Assembly (NCBI GenBank): GCA_028278555.1
Contig: JANQEA010000062.1
Location: 36,821 to 100,820 of the forward strand
Direction of reading: 5' to 3'
From: Candidatus Bipolaricaulota bacterium
Lineage (GTDB): Bacteria; Bipolaricaulota; Bipolaricaulia; UBA7950; UBA9294
Length of the DNA: 64,000 bases
Made by a program: the position numbers and the translations under genes. This document shows, piece after piece, positions 42,828 to 51,012 of the stretch. A model generated the notes under the pieces. The model saw only the letters and a program-made list of their open reading frames with translations. It searched no databases and was not told the DNA's origin. The number at the start of each line of letters is the position of its first letter. Positions within the stretch are counted from its first letter, which is position 1.

Positions 42828-44243
42828 ATGACTCAAGCATCCGGTGCACCTCTCAGAGAAGATGAACACAAGAATCCGGCGCTGGATGTGCAGCCATCGG
42901 TAGGGATTGACGCTTCACTGAACTACGTGAGATTCCCGCTCAAGACACTGACCAGGGGACTGGCAATCGTTGGACAGTCAGGCTGTGGCAAGTCCTTCCT
43001 TCTTGGTCGGCTGCTAGAAGAGATCATCCGCACGACTGAGAGCAGTCGCATCCTCATACTCGACTGCAATTCTGACTTCTACTTCGGTCTTGATCCGAAG
43101 TTGCCTGACGACTTCGGGAGGTGCCGGGATAGATGCCTTCAGACGCTGCAGATGGATGACTCCTCTGGCATCAGGGGATACGAAGATGCTGCCTATGCCC
43201 ATGTACAGGCCCACGCACGGAAATGGAGGTCTCATGTCTTCTATACCCCGGGAGTCGTTGCTGCGGTCGAGGACAGCCTGCCTATGGAGTCTCAGCTTGC
43301 CCCTCTCTCTTTGGCGCTCAACTGGCACTGGGTCACTGCCAACTGTTGGCGCTATCTTGAGATTGTCAAAGGTGGAGCCTATTCCCACGGCTACCTCCGC
43401 CAGGTCGCATCCTATCTAAGTGATCGCCAGGAAGGAGATGCTGTCGCTTCGATCGAAACGACAGCGACCAGAGTCCTCGAGGCGGCGGAGCAGGAGCAGA
43501 GTGACCTACGCAGGCAAGTCTTGGAGGAGCTTCACATAGACCTGCTACGTGAGGAAGCCCTGGGTGTCTGGGATGACGTGTCCCCTCCTACTCTGATCGA
43601 GAACTCACACGTTCCGTCTATCAAGTGGCTCTTCCCTGCATCTCGCATTGCCGTCCTGCAGCTCGAAAGTCTAGGCGGTCCACACATAGAAGCGGTTGCT
43701 GCGCTGACCGTACTCCGACAGCTACTCGCTGCGCACCAGCACATTCTAGATGAAGCGAGACTTGCTGAGTTGGGCGGAGGCGAGGCTGCAAGAGATGCAA
43801 CGTTGAGGTCCTACATCGAGCGAGGGGAGTTCGCACGGACGTTCCTGGTGGTCGACGAAGTACAGCGCTACGCTCCGGAGAAGACCAGTTCGCCGCAGCT
43901 CTCGACCTTGGCAAGTCTCCTTGTGCAGATCGCGGGCGAAGCGAGGAAGTTCGGAATTCATCTCATCCTGGCAACGCAACGGCCGAGCAAGGTGAGGCCT
44001 GGCTTGCTAGGCGAGTGCAGCAGTGCAGTTGTCATGAAAATGAACTCAAGGAGCGATCTGGTTCAGCTTGCTGATCAGATGAGGATCCTTGACGTGAAGC
44101 TGCTCGAGCATTCGCTCCACTTCCAGGGGTTCGGCAATGCCATCGCAGCAGGCGAGATCACGCAAAGGCCCCCTAGTACAGTCTTGTTCAGAGCAGCTCC
44201 GCGGCGATCGAAGGAGGGCGGCGTCGATCTTAAGATGTACTAG
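42828..44243 (+). CDS. HerA/FtsK-like ATPase (cassette gene 5)
   Basis: 471 aa. Walker A is GQSGCGKS (49-56) after a short beta-barrel-like N-terminus, Walker B is FLVVDEVQRYAPEKTSS, and the sensor region is GIHLILATQRPSKVRPGLL. This places it in the HerA/VirB4/FtsK group of hexameric pumping ATPases. A middle insertion of about 200 residues, mostly helical, is specific to this protein. No NurA nuclease is adjacent; the partners are asparaginases instead. The start is the ATG at 42828, 10 nt after the previous stop; a GTG immediately upstream is possible. Last gene of the unit, with no clear terminator. Confidence 0.82.
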   Translation: MTQASGAPLREDEHKNPALDVQPSVGIDASLNYVRFPLKTLTRGLAIVGQSGCGKSFLLGRLLEEIIRTTESSRILILDCNSDFYFGLDPKLPDDFGRCRDRCLQTLQMDDSSGIRGYEDAAYAHVQAHARKWRSHVFYTPGVVAAVEDSLPMESQLAPLSLALNWHWVTANCWRYLEIVKGGAYSHGYLRQVASYLSDRQEGDAVASIETTATRVLEAAEQEQSDLRRQVLEELHIDLLREEALGVWDDVSPPTLIENSHVPSIKWLFPASRIAVLQLESLGGPHIEAVAALTVLRQLLAAHQHILDEARLAELGGGEAARDATLRSYIERGEFARTFLVVDEVQRYAPEKTSSPQLSTLASLLVQIAGEARKFGIHLILATQRPSKVRPGLLGECSSAVVMKMNSRSDLVQLADQMRILDVKLLEHSLHFQGFGNAIAAGEITQRPPSTVLFRAAPRRSKEGGVDLKMY

Positions 44244-44318
44244 GCCTGCACCTCGTCTGCAATTTGCGAATGAGCTCTGTGCGGACTCAAAGCCGCTGTT
44301 TGGCCGGAGCCTCATCTA

Positions 44319-44798
44319 CTAGGCAGTCGGGGACCTCGCTGTACCGTCTGCGTGGGCAGCCGTGTCCTCTGCTTGCACGCGCAGGGAAGCTTCGCCCATT
44401 CTCGTGAGAGCCCGGTGCCGCGGATCCTGGAAGGGGCTCGGTGAAGACTGCCTTGATGAATACTTCGTGGTGCTGGTCACCCGCACGTATCGCACCGCTC
44501 TCGAGGCCATGCCGCCGGCTGCTGGGCATGACACAGACAGCGTTCGGCGCTCCACAAGGCTTCCGCGACTTCCGGCGGATCACTCCCACACTGCACACCA
44601 ATGGCATAACCGCTTCTCGCGCACCTCGATCGTATTGCATCCCTTGCAGACTGTGCAGGTCGAAGTCGCCTTGAGACAGCAGACGTGACTAGGTTGCTCA
44701 CGCAGCGCGTTCTCGGGCCTAGCGTCGCCAGCATCGTCATTAGGCTCGTCTAGAAGGAAGCGCCTCCAGCTCCTCAGAGTGATTGGCTCGCCGTCCAT
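44319..44798 (-). pseudogene. Possible broken Zn-finger/HTH regulator remnant
   Basis: An ATG at 44798 opens 72 codons containing TCTVCKGCNTIEVREKRLCHWC, a CxxC...CxxC zinc-ribbon-like pattern, before a TGA at 44582-44580. The same frame then stays open to 44319 and includes GGMASRAVRYVR, faintly like the recognition helix of YgiT/MqsA-type antitoxins. The reading is tentative: codon use is poor and the family match is only by eye. It could be a decayed antitoxin gene or chance. Confidence 0.25.
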
Positions 44799-45040
44799 CG
44801 GCGCAGACTACGGATTGCCTGACCGGCTTGCTGCCTCTGCCTAGCATTGTCCGGGAACAACTCGGCTCACACGTAGGGGCTCATCGCAGCACGGAGCTTC
44901 GCAAGTGCGATGAGGTGGCACGCACTTTGCATCTCGTACTGGATCCATTTCGCGTGCCGTGACACGGATCTCGCGGATTTCCTTCCTCATAGATCCATGT
45001 CGCTCGGTGCTTCGCAAGATGACCCTGTCGGCGCATCAGT

Positions 45041-45078
45041 AGTCTGTCGGAGCTGCCTCAGGACAACTCCGACAGACT
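45041..45078. repeat. Perfect 12-bp inverted repeat upstream of gatE
   Basis: AGTCTGTCGGAG (45041-45052) and CTCCGACAGACT (45067-45078) around a 14-nt loop. No T-tract on either side, so it is not an obvious terminator. It lies about 95 nt before gatE. Confidence 0.75.
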
Positions 45079-45138
45079 GAACGGCACAGCCACCTGCAAA
45101 TCGGACGCCTGTTCGTGTGGAGACGAAAGCCCTGCAAC

Positions 45139-45167
45139 TTGATGGCGGCGCCTGCCATGTATATGCT
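45139..45167 (+). promoter_or_regulatory. Candidate promoter of gatE-gatD
   Basis: TTGATG (45139-45144), 17-nt spacer, TATGCT (45162-45167). If used, transcription would begin at or just after the first ATG (45170), favouring the ATG at 45221 as the true start. Confidence 0.35.
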
Positions 45168-45169
45168 TC

Positions 45170-47164
45170 ATGTCCTATGCCGAAATTTCCTTCCAGGACT
45201 GCGTTTTCCGCGCATCATCTATGACCACCGCTCCTGTTGATATATATCGACTTTCACGCGTTTTAGTTGGCTACGTTCCGTCGGCGAACGTCTCTCCTAC
45301 GCTCTATGCCCAGCTTGGGTTCAAGTGTGGGCTGGAGATCCATCAGCAGCTGAAGACCGAGCGAAAGCTCTTCTGTCGCTGCCCCGCCGGCCGTTACCAA
45401 ATGGGCGACCAGTTCGATGCGCAACTGGTCCGCCACATGCGTCCGACGCTCTCCGAGCTCGGCGAGTACGACGGGACGGCGCTAATGGAGTTCAGGACAC
45501 GAAAAGACATCATCTATAGGATCCAGGGCGAAACCGCCTGCACGTACGACATCGACGACACTCCGCCGTTCGCGTTGAATCGCGAGGCGCTCGATATCGC
45601 GATGCAGATCGCCCTTCTGCTCGAGACGAGCGTTGTTGGGGAACTGCACATCACCCGGAAGCAGTATCTCGACGGGAGTATCCCGACAGGGTTCCAGCGA
45701 ACCGCGATTCTCGGGATCGATGGCGCGATCCCAGTGGCGTCGAAGCGGATCGGCATCCGCCAGCTGAGCATCGAGGAAGATTCGTGCCGCGAAGTCTCGG
45801 ATCGCGGACACGAGCGCGTCTACACGACCGACCGCTTGGGAATGCCACTCGTCGAGACGGTGACTGAGCCCGAGCTCCTGACTCCCGGCGAAGCGGCCGA
45901 GGCGGCCAACTACATCCGCTACCTCACCCGCTCCACCGGGAGGGTGAACACCGGCATCGGTGCGGCGCGTGAGGACGTCAACGTCAGCATCTCGGGAGGA
46001 ACGCGCGTCGAGATCAAGGGCGTGCAGCACATCCGGTGGATCCCCGAGTTGACGCACAACGAGGCGTTCCGCCAGAAGGCGCTTCTGCTGATCCGCGACG
46101 AGCTTCAGGCGCGCGTCGTCGACCCGTGCGAATGGTCACCGGTCTCGATGACCCTCGATCCGGCTGACGTTCGGCCTGTCCTCGCGGCGTACGACCTGCC
46201 TGACGACTGCCGATTCGCTCTCGTCCGCCTCCCGGACTTCGCCGGTCTTCTCTCCTTCTTCACCTCGCCGGGTCGCTGCTTCGCCGATGAGCTGGCCGAC
46301 CGAGTGAAGGTGATCGCCTGCATCGAGAAGCCGAACATGATCCACACGGAGGCGCTCGAGTCGCCCTTAGCGATGCCGGATTGGGACGTCCTGCGTCATC
46401 GGTCAGGCGCCACGCCCGAGGAGGCCCTCGTCCTTCTCTGGGGGCCCGAGACGGACATCCCAACGGCGATCGAAGCGATCGATGAGCGGTGCCGATGGGC
46501 GTTCGATGGTGTCCCGAACGAGACCCGCAAGGGCCTCCCCGACGGAACGACGGTCTTCGAACGCGTCCTGCCGGGCCCGGACCGGATGTATCCCGACACC
46601 GACTCGGCGCCGATCCCGATCGATGAGTCGATGATCGAAACGGCACGCTCCGTACTTCCATCGATGTCAATCGCAGAGCAGGTCGAACAGCTGACAGAAT
46701 GGGAGGTCCCGCGTGACGCACACGCGTTCATCTTGAGGCGGAGTCTATTCGAGCTGGTGCGGGTTCTTCACGAGGATCTCGATCTGGAGCCGAAATACGC
46801 CGGCACGCTTGTCGGCCACACTCTCCGGCATGCGAGCCGGACCGATCGCATCCATGTGGACCGAGTCGTGCGGCTTGCTCGGGACGTGCGCGATCGGGGA
46901 TTGGCAGCCGACATCCTGAAACCGCTTCTCCCGCTGGCGCTTCGCGAGCCGACCACCGACCTCGACCGGCTCCTCGAGACCATCGGATACCGGCCCTCAG
47001 CAACAGAGGAGGTCGTGGCGAAGATCGGAGCGATGGGCGAGGACTGCCAAGATGCCCCGCCGTCCGCCCGGCGGGACCGGATCATGGGGGCGCTTCGCCG
47101 ACGAGCGCTCGGCAACGTCCCGCTAAGCGAGCTCGCAGCCGCCGTGGAGGAGGTCCTCCGATGA
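45170..47164 (+). CDS. gatE: Glu-tRNA(Gln) amidotransferase subunit E (archaeal type)
   Basis: 664 aa. Kinase/amidotransferase subunit that activates Glu on mischarged tRNA-Gln. It is GatB-related but of the longer GatE form. KCGLEIHQQLKTERKLFCRCP, RKQYLDGSIPTGFQRT, SIEEDSCRE, GMPLVETVTEPEL and GAAREDVNVSISGGTRVEIKG are the conserved cradle motifs. An inserted AspRS-type domain (~residues 290-420, with IPELTHNEAFRQK) distinguishes GatE from GatB. The C-terminus holds the YqeY-like tail. The first ~40-50 residues look non-conserved, so the ATG at 45221 is a likely alternative start. gatD begins within its stop codon. Confidence 0.92.
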   Translation: MSYAEISFQDCVFRASSMTTAPVDIYRLSRVLVGYVPSANVSPTLYAQLGFKCGLEIHQQLKTERKLFCRCPAGRYQMGDQFDAQLVRHMRPTLSELGEYDGTALMEFRTRKDIIYRIQGETACTYDIDDTPPFALNREALDIAMQIALLLETSVVGELHITRKQYLDGSIPTGFQRTAILGIDGAIPVASKRIGIRQLSIEEDSCREVSDRGHERVYTTDRLGMPLVETVTEPELLTPGEAAEAANYIRYLTRSTGRVNTGIGAAREDVNVSISGGTRVEIKGVQHIRWIPELTHNEAFRQKALLLIRDELQARVVDPCEWSPVSMTLDPADVRPVLAAYDLPDDCRFALVRLPDFAGLLSFFTSPGRCFADELADRVKVIACIEKPNMIHTEALESPLAMPDWDVLRHRSGATPEEALVLLWGPETDIPTAIEAIDERCRWAFDGVPNETRKGLPDGTTVFERVLPGPDRMYPDTDSAPIPIDESMIETARSVLPSMSIAEQVEQLTEWEVPRDAHAFILRRSLFELVRVLHEDLDLEPKYAGTLVGHTLRHASRTDRIHVDRVVRLARDVRDRGLAADILKPLLPLALREPTTDLDRLLETIGYRPSATEEVVAKIGAMGEDCQDAPPSARRDRIMGALRRRALGNVPLSELAAAVEEVLR

Positions 47165-48543
47165 GCGATGCGCACAAGGGATACAAGGGCGAGACGTTCG
47201 AGCTCATGCAGCGTTTCAACGTTGCGGTCTGGGACGACGTCGATGCGGAGACGTCGCGCGGCCGCTTCCGCGGGATCATCCTCCCGCGATCCGAGTTCGA
47301 CGATTCGTTCCATCTGGTGCTGAAGCTTCCGACCGGCTACAACGTCGGCATCGACGTGCGCACCATCACCGAGATGACCAAGCTCGGCTCGAAAGAAGCG
47401 CACTACAAGATCCCGGAGAAAGAGTTCCCGGTCTCTCCGGAGAAGGCGAACGTCAAGCTGCTGGGGACGGGAGGCACGATTGCCTCCCGTCTCGATTACC
47501 GGACCGGTGCAGTGATCCCGGCCTTCTCCCCCGACGAGCTGTATGGCGCCGTCCCCGAGTTGGCCGACATCTGCAACCTATCGACCGAGAAGCTGTTCGG
47601 CGTCTTCTCCGAGAACATGGGCCCGGCCGAGTACAAGGAGCTGGCGGTTGCCATCGGTCGCGAGATCGAGGGCGGAGTCGACGGGATCGTCATCGGCCAC
47701 GGAACCGACACGATGCACCACACTGCGAGCATCCTAGCGTTCATGGTGCAGAATCCGCCGGTCCCGATCGTGATGGTCGGGTCGCAGCGGTCGTCCGACC
47801 GGCCCTCGTCGGATGCAGCATTGAACTTGATCCACGCAACGACGACCGCAGCCACCTCGGATATCGCCGAGGTGATGGTCTGCATGTTCGGTCCGACCTC
47901 GGACGAGTACGGGCTTCTCCACCGCGGGACCCGAGTGCGGAAGATGCATTCCTCCTATCGATCCACGTTCCGAACGATCGGGGACATCCCGCTCGCCACG
48001 GTAACGCGTGACGGCGTCCGGCCGCTCCGAGACGACTACAATCGCAGACGCGACGACCGGGACGTCGAGATCATTCCGACGTTCGAAGAGCGCGTCACGT
48101 TGACCTACTACTACCCCAACATGCATCCCGACGTCATCGATGCTTTGGTCGAGAAGGGATACAAGGGGATTGTCATCGCCGGAACCGGGCTCGGTCACGT
48201 CAACAAGCCCGTCTATCCGGCGATCGAACGTGCAACCGCCGCCGGGGTCGCGATCTACATGACGGTCCAGACGCTCTGGGGATACGTGCACATGTTCGTC
48301 TACGACACCGGGCGAGACCTGATGGCCAAGGGAATCATCCCGGCGGAGAACATGCTCCCCGAAGTCGCCTACGTGAAGCTCGCCTGGGCTCTCGGACAGA
48401 CCGACGATCTCGAGCGGGTCCGTGAGATCATGCTTGCCCCGATCTGCGGCGAGATCACCGAGCGCGAGCCTCATGATGGGTATCTCGTCTTCCAGGGTGG
48501 TATGCCGGAGATTGAGGAGTTCGTGCGGAAGGTCCACAAGTAG
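47161..48543 (+). CDS. gatD: Glu-tRNA(Gln) amidotransferase subunit D (archaeal type)
   Basis: 460 aa. Asparaginase-like glutaminase subunit that supplies ammonia to GatE. An N-terminal beta domain (residues 1-95) is followed by LLGTGGTIASRLDYRTGAVIPAFSP and GIVIGHGTDTMHHTASILAFM with the catalytic Thr and Asp, a Lys in RGTRVRKMHSSYRSTFRT, and a C-terminal part ending IEEFVRKVHK. Length and domain layout match archaeal GatD and not a plain asparaginase. Overlaps gatE by 4 nt. Followed by a terminator. Confidence 0.93.
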   Translation: MSDAHKGYKGETFELMQRFNVAVWDDVDAETSRGRFRGIILPRSEFDDSFHLVLKLPTGYNVGIDVRTITEMTKLGSKEAHYKIPEKEFPVSPEKANVKLLGTGGTIASRLDYRTGAVIPAFSPDELYGAVPELADICNLSTEKLFGVFSENMGPAEYKELAVAIGREIEGGVDGIVIGHGTDTMHHTASILAFMVQNPPVPIVMVGSQRSSDRPSSDAALNLIHATTTAATSDIAEVMVCMFGPTSDEYGLLHRGTRVRKMHSSYRSTFRTIGDIPLATVTRDGVRPLRDDYNRRRDDRDVEIIPTFEERVTLTYYYPNMHPDVIDALVEKGYKGIVIAGTGLGHVNKPVYPAIERATAAGVAIYMTVQTLWGYVHMFVYDTGRDLMAKGIIPAENMLPEVAYVKLAWALGQTDDLERVREIMLAPICGEITEREPHDGYLVFQGGMPEIEEFVRKVHK

Positions 48544-48547
48544 CCTG

Positions 48548-48572
48548 CGTGCCGGAGCGCAGCTCTGGCACG
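48548..48572 (+). terminator. Terminator after gatD
   Basis: CGTGCCGGAG pairs with CTCTGGCACG (one G-T pair) around CGCAG, 4 nt after the gatD stop. There is no clear T-tract. Confidence 0.5.
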
Positions 48573-48774
48573 GGAGGGACTACTGCGCATTCTCTCGTTC
48601 GACGAGCTGCCGGGCAGATCTTCAGATGCCATCGACCAGCAGCGGAGCCTGCTCTCGAGTCGTCGGATGTGGCTGGCTCTTCACGACGGAATCCGAAGGA
48701 CTCCGTTGCTCTCAGGCGCGCCTGCGGACATCAGCGCGCATCCATATGCATCAAGCTCGGCTTGCCTGTCCCGC

Positions 48775-48797
48775 GCTGGAATGCGCGGCATTCCAGC
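48775..48797. repeat. Short inverted repeat next to the methyltransferase terminator
   Basis: GCTGGAATG (48775-48783) and CATTCCAGC (48789-48797), a perfect 9-bp stem with a 5-nt loop. Together with the hairpin immediately to the right it forms a tandem stem-loop pair. The stretch 48573-48774 holds nothing I recognise. Confidence 0.6.
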
Positions 48798-48798
48798 C

Positions 48799-48828
48799 CG
48801 CTCAACGGACCTTCAGGTTCGTTGAGCG
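48799..48828 (-). terminator. Hairpin overlapping the methyltransferase 3' end
   Basis: CGCTCAACG and CGTTGAGCG form a perfect 9-bp stem. On the minus strand it spans the stop codon of the methyltransferase gene and is followed by a second hairpin. Likely 3' end of the transcript. Confidence 0.45.
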
Positions 48829-49613
48829 ATGACCTCCCACGCCGCGTAGCAATAGCGCTCACGCTCTTCATAGGCGGCAAGCCAATCCGCCTCGGTCGGG
48901 AAGCGCGTCGACTTCGGATCGTACCACGCCTTCCATCGCTCCAGCGTCGTCGTTCTCGTCCGCAACGGGAGGTAGGTGAATCGCTTCTCCTTCCAGACGA
49001 CATCGTGCGCTTCGAAATACGACGCCACTTCGTCATCCTCGAAGTAGCTGTGGATCACGGGTTCGCCGCACTCGAGTCCGGCGAACTCGCCCGGCGCCCC
49101 CTCGCTTCCCGTCAGCGGCCAGAAATCGGTCGACATGAAGTGAGCGAACAGCAATCCGCCTGGCTTCAGCACGCGAGTCATCTCGGCAATCGCTTTCCCG
49201 GTGTCGGCCTTGGTGAGATGGCACATCGACTCGAGTTCGTAGACATAGCTGAACGACGCATCTTCATACGGCAGATCGCGCATATCGCCGACGCGCAGCG
49301 CCAAATCGTATCCGCGTTCTTCCGCGTAGGCGGCGGCACGCTGCACTTGCTCTTCGGAGATGTCGATCCCGTGGCACTCGTACCCGCGCTCGGCGAAGTG
49401 CGCAAGCGGGGGCGTCGAACCGCCCGCGCCGCAATCGAGGACGGTTCGATCCAGACCGTCCTCGCCGACTCGGTCGATCATGTAGAGGAACCACGCCAGC
49501 ATGGGGCGCGTAATCGGCGCGACATGGTCTACGCCATGTCGCGGGTGAGAACGCTTCGCGTTCTCCGTGACGGCTTTCTCGCACCGTGATGTGTCTTCGC
49601 GCTGCCTTGGCAT
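48813..49613 (-). CDS. Class I SAM-dependent methyltransferase
   Basis: 266 aa. Rossmann-type methyltransferase with motif I LDCGAGGSTPPLAHFAERGYECHGIDIS, motif II region LRVGDMRDLPYEDASFSYVYELESMCHL, and motif III RVLKPGGLLFAHF. The C-terminal part (WKEKRFTYLPLRTRTTTLERWKAWYDP) is variable and would define the substrate, which I cannot name. The ATG has GGAAGGGAG upstream. It follows the isochorismatase-like gene by 12 nt, so they are probably co-transcribed. Confidence 0.85.
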   Translation of the reverse strand: MPRQREDTSRCEKAVTENAKRSHPRHGVDHVAPITRPMLAWFLYMIDRVGEDGLDRTVLDCGAGGSTPPLAHFAERGYECHGIDISEEQVQRAAAYAEERGYDLALRVGDMRDLPYEDASFSYVYELESMCHLTKADTGKAIAEMTRVLKPGGLLFAHFMSTDFWPLTGSEGAPGEFAGLECGEPVIHSYFEDDEVASYFEAHDVVWKEKRFTYLPLRTRTTTLERWKAWYDPKSTRFPTEADWLAAYEERERYCYAAWEVIAQRT

Positions 49614-49625
49614 GGTGCTCCCTTC

Positions 49626-50150
49626 CTAGGCGAACTGGACATCCTCTGACTTCACTAGCGCTGCGCCGGCTCGCTTCCAGATGCCGTTGAAGATGTCGAT
49701 CATCTGTGCGGCAGGCGTATCTGGGAAGCCGCTCGAGCCGTGCGCATCCTTGACCACGACAGTGTCGTATCCCTTGCAGACGGCACACATGACCGTCGCG
49801 TTGACGCACCCGAACGTCGCGAGCCCGCTGATGTAGAGGGTCTCCGCATCGAGATCCGCCAGCGTCTCTTCCAGGTCGGTCTGGAAAAAGGCGCTTCCGA
49901 ATCGTTTCTGGATGACCGGCTCGCCCTCTGCGCGTCCCAGCTCGGGGTGGACGCCGATCAGAACCGGATCGTCCGGCTGATCGTCGCTCAGATGCTGCAC
50001 GAAGACGACCGGAACACCCGCTTCCCGAGCCGACTCGATCAATCGTGCACACTTCTCGATCAGGTCGTCGCCGTCACTCGTCACCATCGGCTCCGGCTCC
50101 ATGTAGACTCGCTGAACGTCGATCACCAACAGCGCTGTCTTCTGACTCAC
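49626..50150 (-). CDS. Isochorismatase-like cysteine hydrolase
   Basis: 174 aa. Fold shared by nicotinamidase, isochorismatase and N-carbamoyl hydrolases. The catalytic triad is visible as Asp in LLVIDVQRVY, Lys in IQKRFGSAFFQT and Cys in GLATFGCVNATVMCA. Substrate not deducible. The GTG start has GGAGG 5 nt upstream. It heads a two-gene unit with the methyltransferase. Confidence 0.87.
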   Translation of the reverse strand: MSQKTALLVIDVQRVYMEPEPMVTSDGDDLIEKCARLIESAREAGVPVVFVQHLSDDQPDDPVLIGVHPELGRAEGEPVIQKRFGSAFFQTDLEETLADLDAETLYISGLATFGCVNATVMCAVCKGYDTVVVKDAHGSSGFPDTPAAQMIDIFNGIWKRAGAALVKSEDVQFA

Positions 50151-50235
50151 GTGGCCTCCTTGATTGAGTGGAAGGATGAGAACCTACTCTGTTGTGGTAC
50201 GACAATCCACGATGCTGTGCACATGCGTGGTTCGA

Positions 50236-51012
50236 TCAGCTCTTCCGCCGCGCGAAGCAGAGTCCCGACCACGTCTCGTCGATCGAGGCGATCTTGTAGT
50301 CGATGAAGCTCCGCTCCAGTCCGTACGCACGGACGCCGGTCTCCGAGAGGTCGGACTCGACTCCGGATGCCTTCTTCGGCCAGCAGATCCAGAGCCGTCC
50401 GCCGCCCGCCAAGCGCGCTGCTGTCGTGGCGAACTCGGAGTCGAGAGCTGCGAGCGAGGTCACGAACAGCAGAATGACATCCGCCCCATCGGCGGACTCG
50501 TCGACGAACGTCGCTCCGGACGGCAGACCCTCGATTCGTTCCTCGAACCCTTCGGGCGCGCCAACGAGCGCGATGGATGCCCCCTCTCTGATGCCGAGTT
50601 TCTTCCCGAGCGGCACGCCCGCATAGGCATCCATCGTCCCCGGAACGATCGGGTTCTCGACCGGCGTCGCCGCGGCGTCGCCGAGCGCTCCCACGATGGA
50701 ATCCCATGGGGAGAAGGTAGCATCCGGGAGGAGAGCGCGGGCTCGATCGGTCTTCTCGGGATCGCCCTCGATGAAGACAAGTGGCACGTGTCGCGTCGTC
50801 TTCTGTCGCCGAAGCCACCCGCCGATCTCGCGACCTTGAGACGGGATCCGCCGGAGATCGATGACGTACGCATCCGGGGGGTCTTCGCGGAGGGATCGCG
50901 GGTTCGCCCGTGAATCCGTGTGACAGGAGACGTCGTACCCGGCGGCGCGGAGCGCACCGGCACGCTCTTCCGCTTCATCGGAGTTCCAGTGGATGAGGAC
51001 GATACGCTTCAA
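50236..51012 (-). CDS. Receiver-like domain fused to DUF3052
   Basis: 258 aa. Residues 1-115 look like a response-regulator receiver-type alpha/beta domain (MKRIVLIHWNSDEAEERAGALRAAGYDVSCHTD, VIDLRRIPSQGREIGGWLRRQ), but the usual phosphoacceptor surroundings are altered. Residues ~125-258 match DUF3052: GVPLGKKLGIREGASIALVGAPEGF, DVILLFVTSLAAL and GGRLWICWPKKASG. The TTG start overlaps the stop of the DUF763 gene. No sensor kinase is nearby, so a phospho-relay is uncertain. Confidence 0.7.
   Translation of the reverse strand: MKRIVLIHWNSDEAEERAGALRAAGYDVSCHTDSRANPRSLREDPPDAYVIDLRRIPSQGREIGGWLRRQKTTRHVPLVFIEGDPEKTDRARALLPDATFSPWDSIVGALGDAAATPVENPIVPGTMDAYAGVPLGKKLGIREGASIALVGAPEGFEERIEGLPSGATFVDESADGADVILLFVTSLAALDSEFATTAARLAGGGRLWICWPKKASGVESDLSETGVRAYGLERSFIDYKIASIDETWSGLCFARRKS

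Larger units (their letters stand above)
44244..45169. other. Gene-poor right flank of the accessory island
   Basis: About 930 nt with no intact gene. Open frames on both strands have poor codon character. It contains a possible broken Zn-finger/HTH gene (minus strand, 44319-44798) and a perfect 12-bp inverted repeat (45041-45078). I see no recombinase, terminal repeat or tRNA end that would define an element boundary. Confidence 0.5.

Noticed and set aside
42828..44243. DNA-repair HerA-NurA pair
   Set aside because: No NurA, Mre11 or Rad50 gene is adjacent; the partners are asparaginases and a KGGxGR ATPase.
44362..44688. 108-codon plus-strand open frame after the HerA gene
   Set aside because: No Shine-Dalgarno sequence, poor codon character and no recognisable motif.
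37632..45169. Integrative element with identifiable ends
   Set aside because: I found no integrase, transposase, tRNA end or flanking direct repeat. Only base composition and gene-poor flanks suggest transfer.
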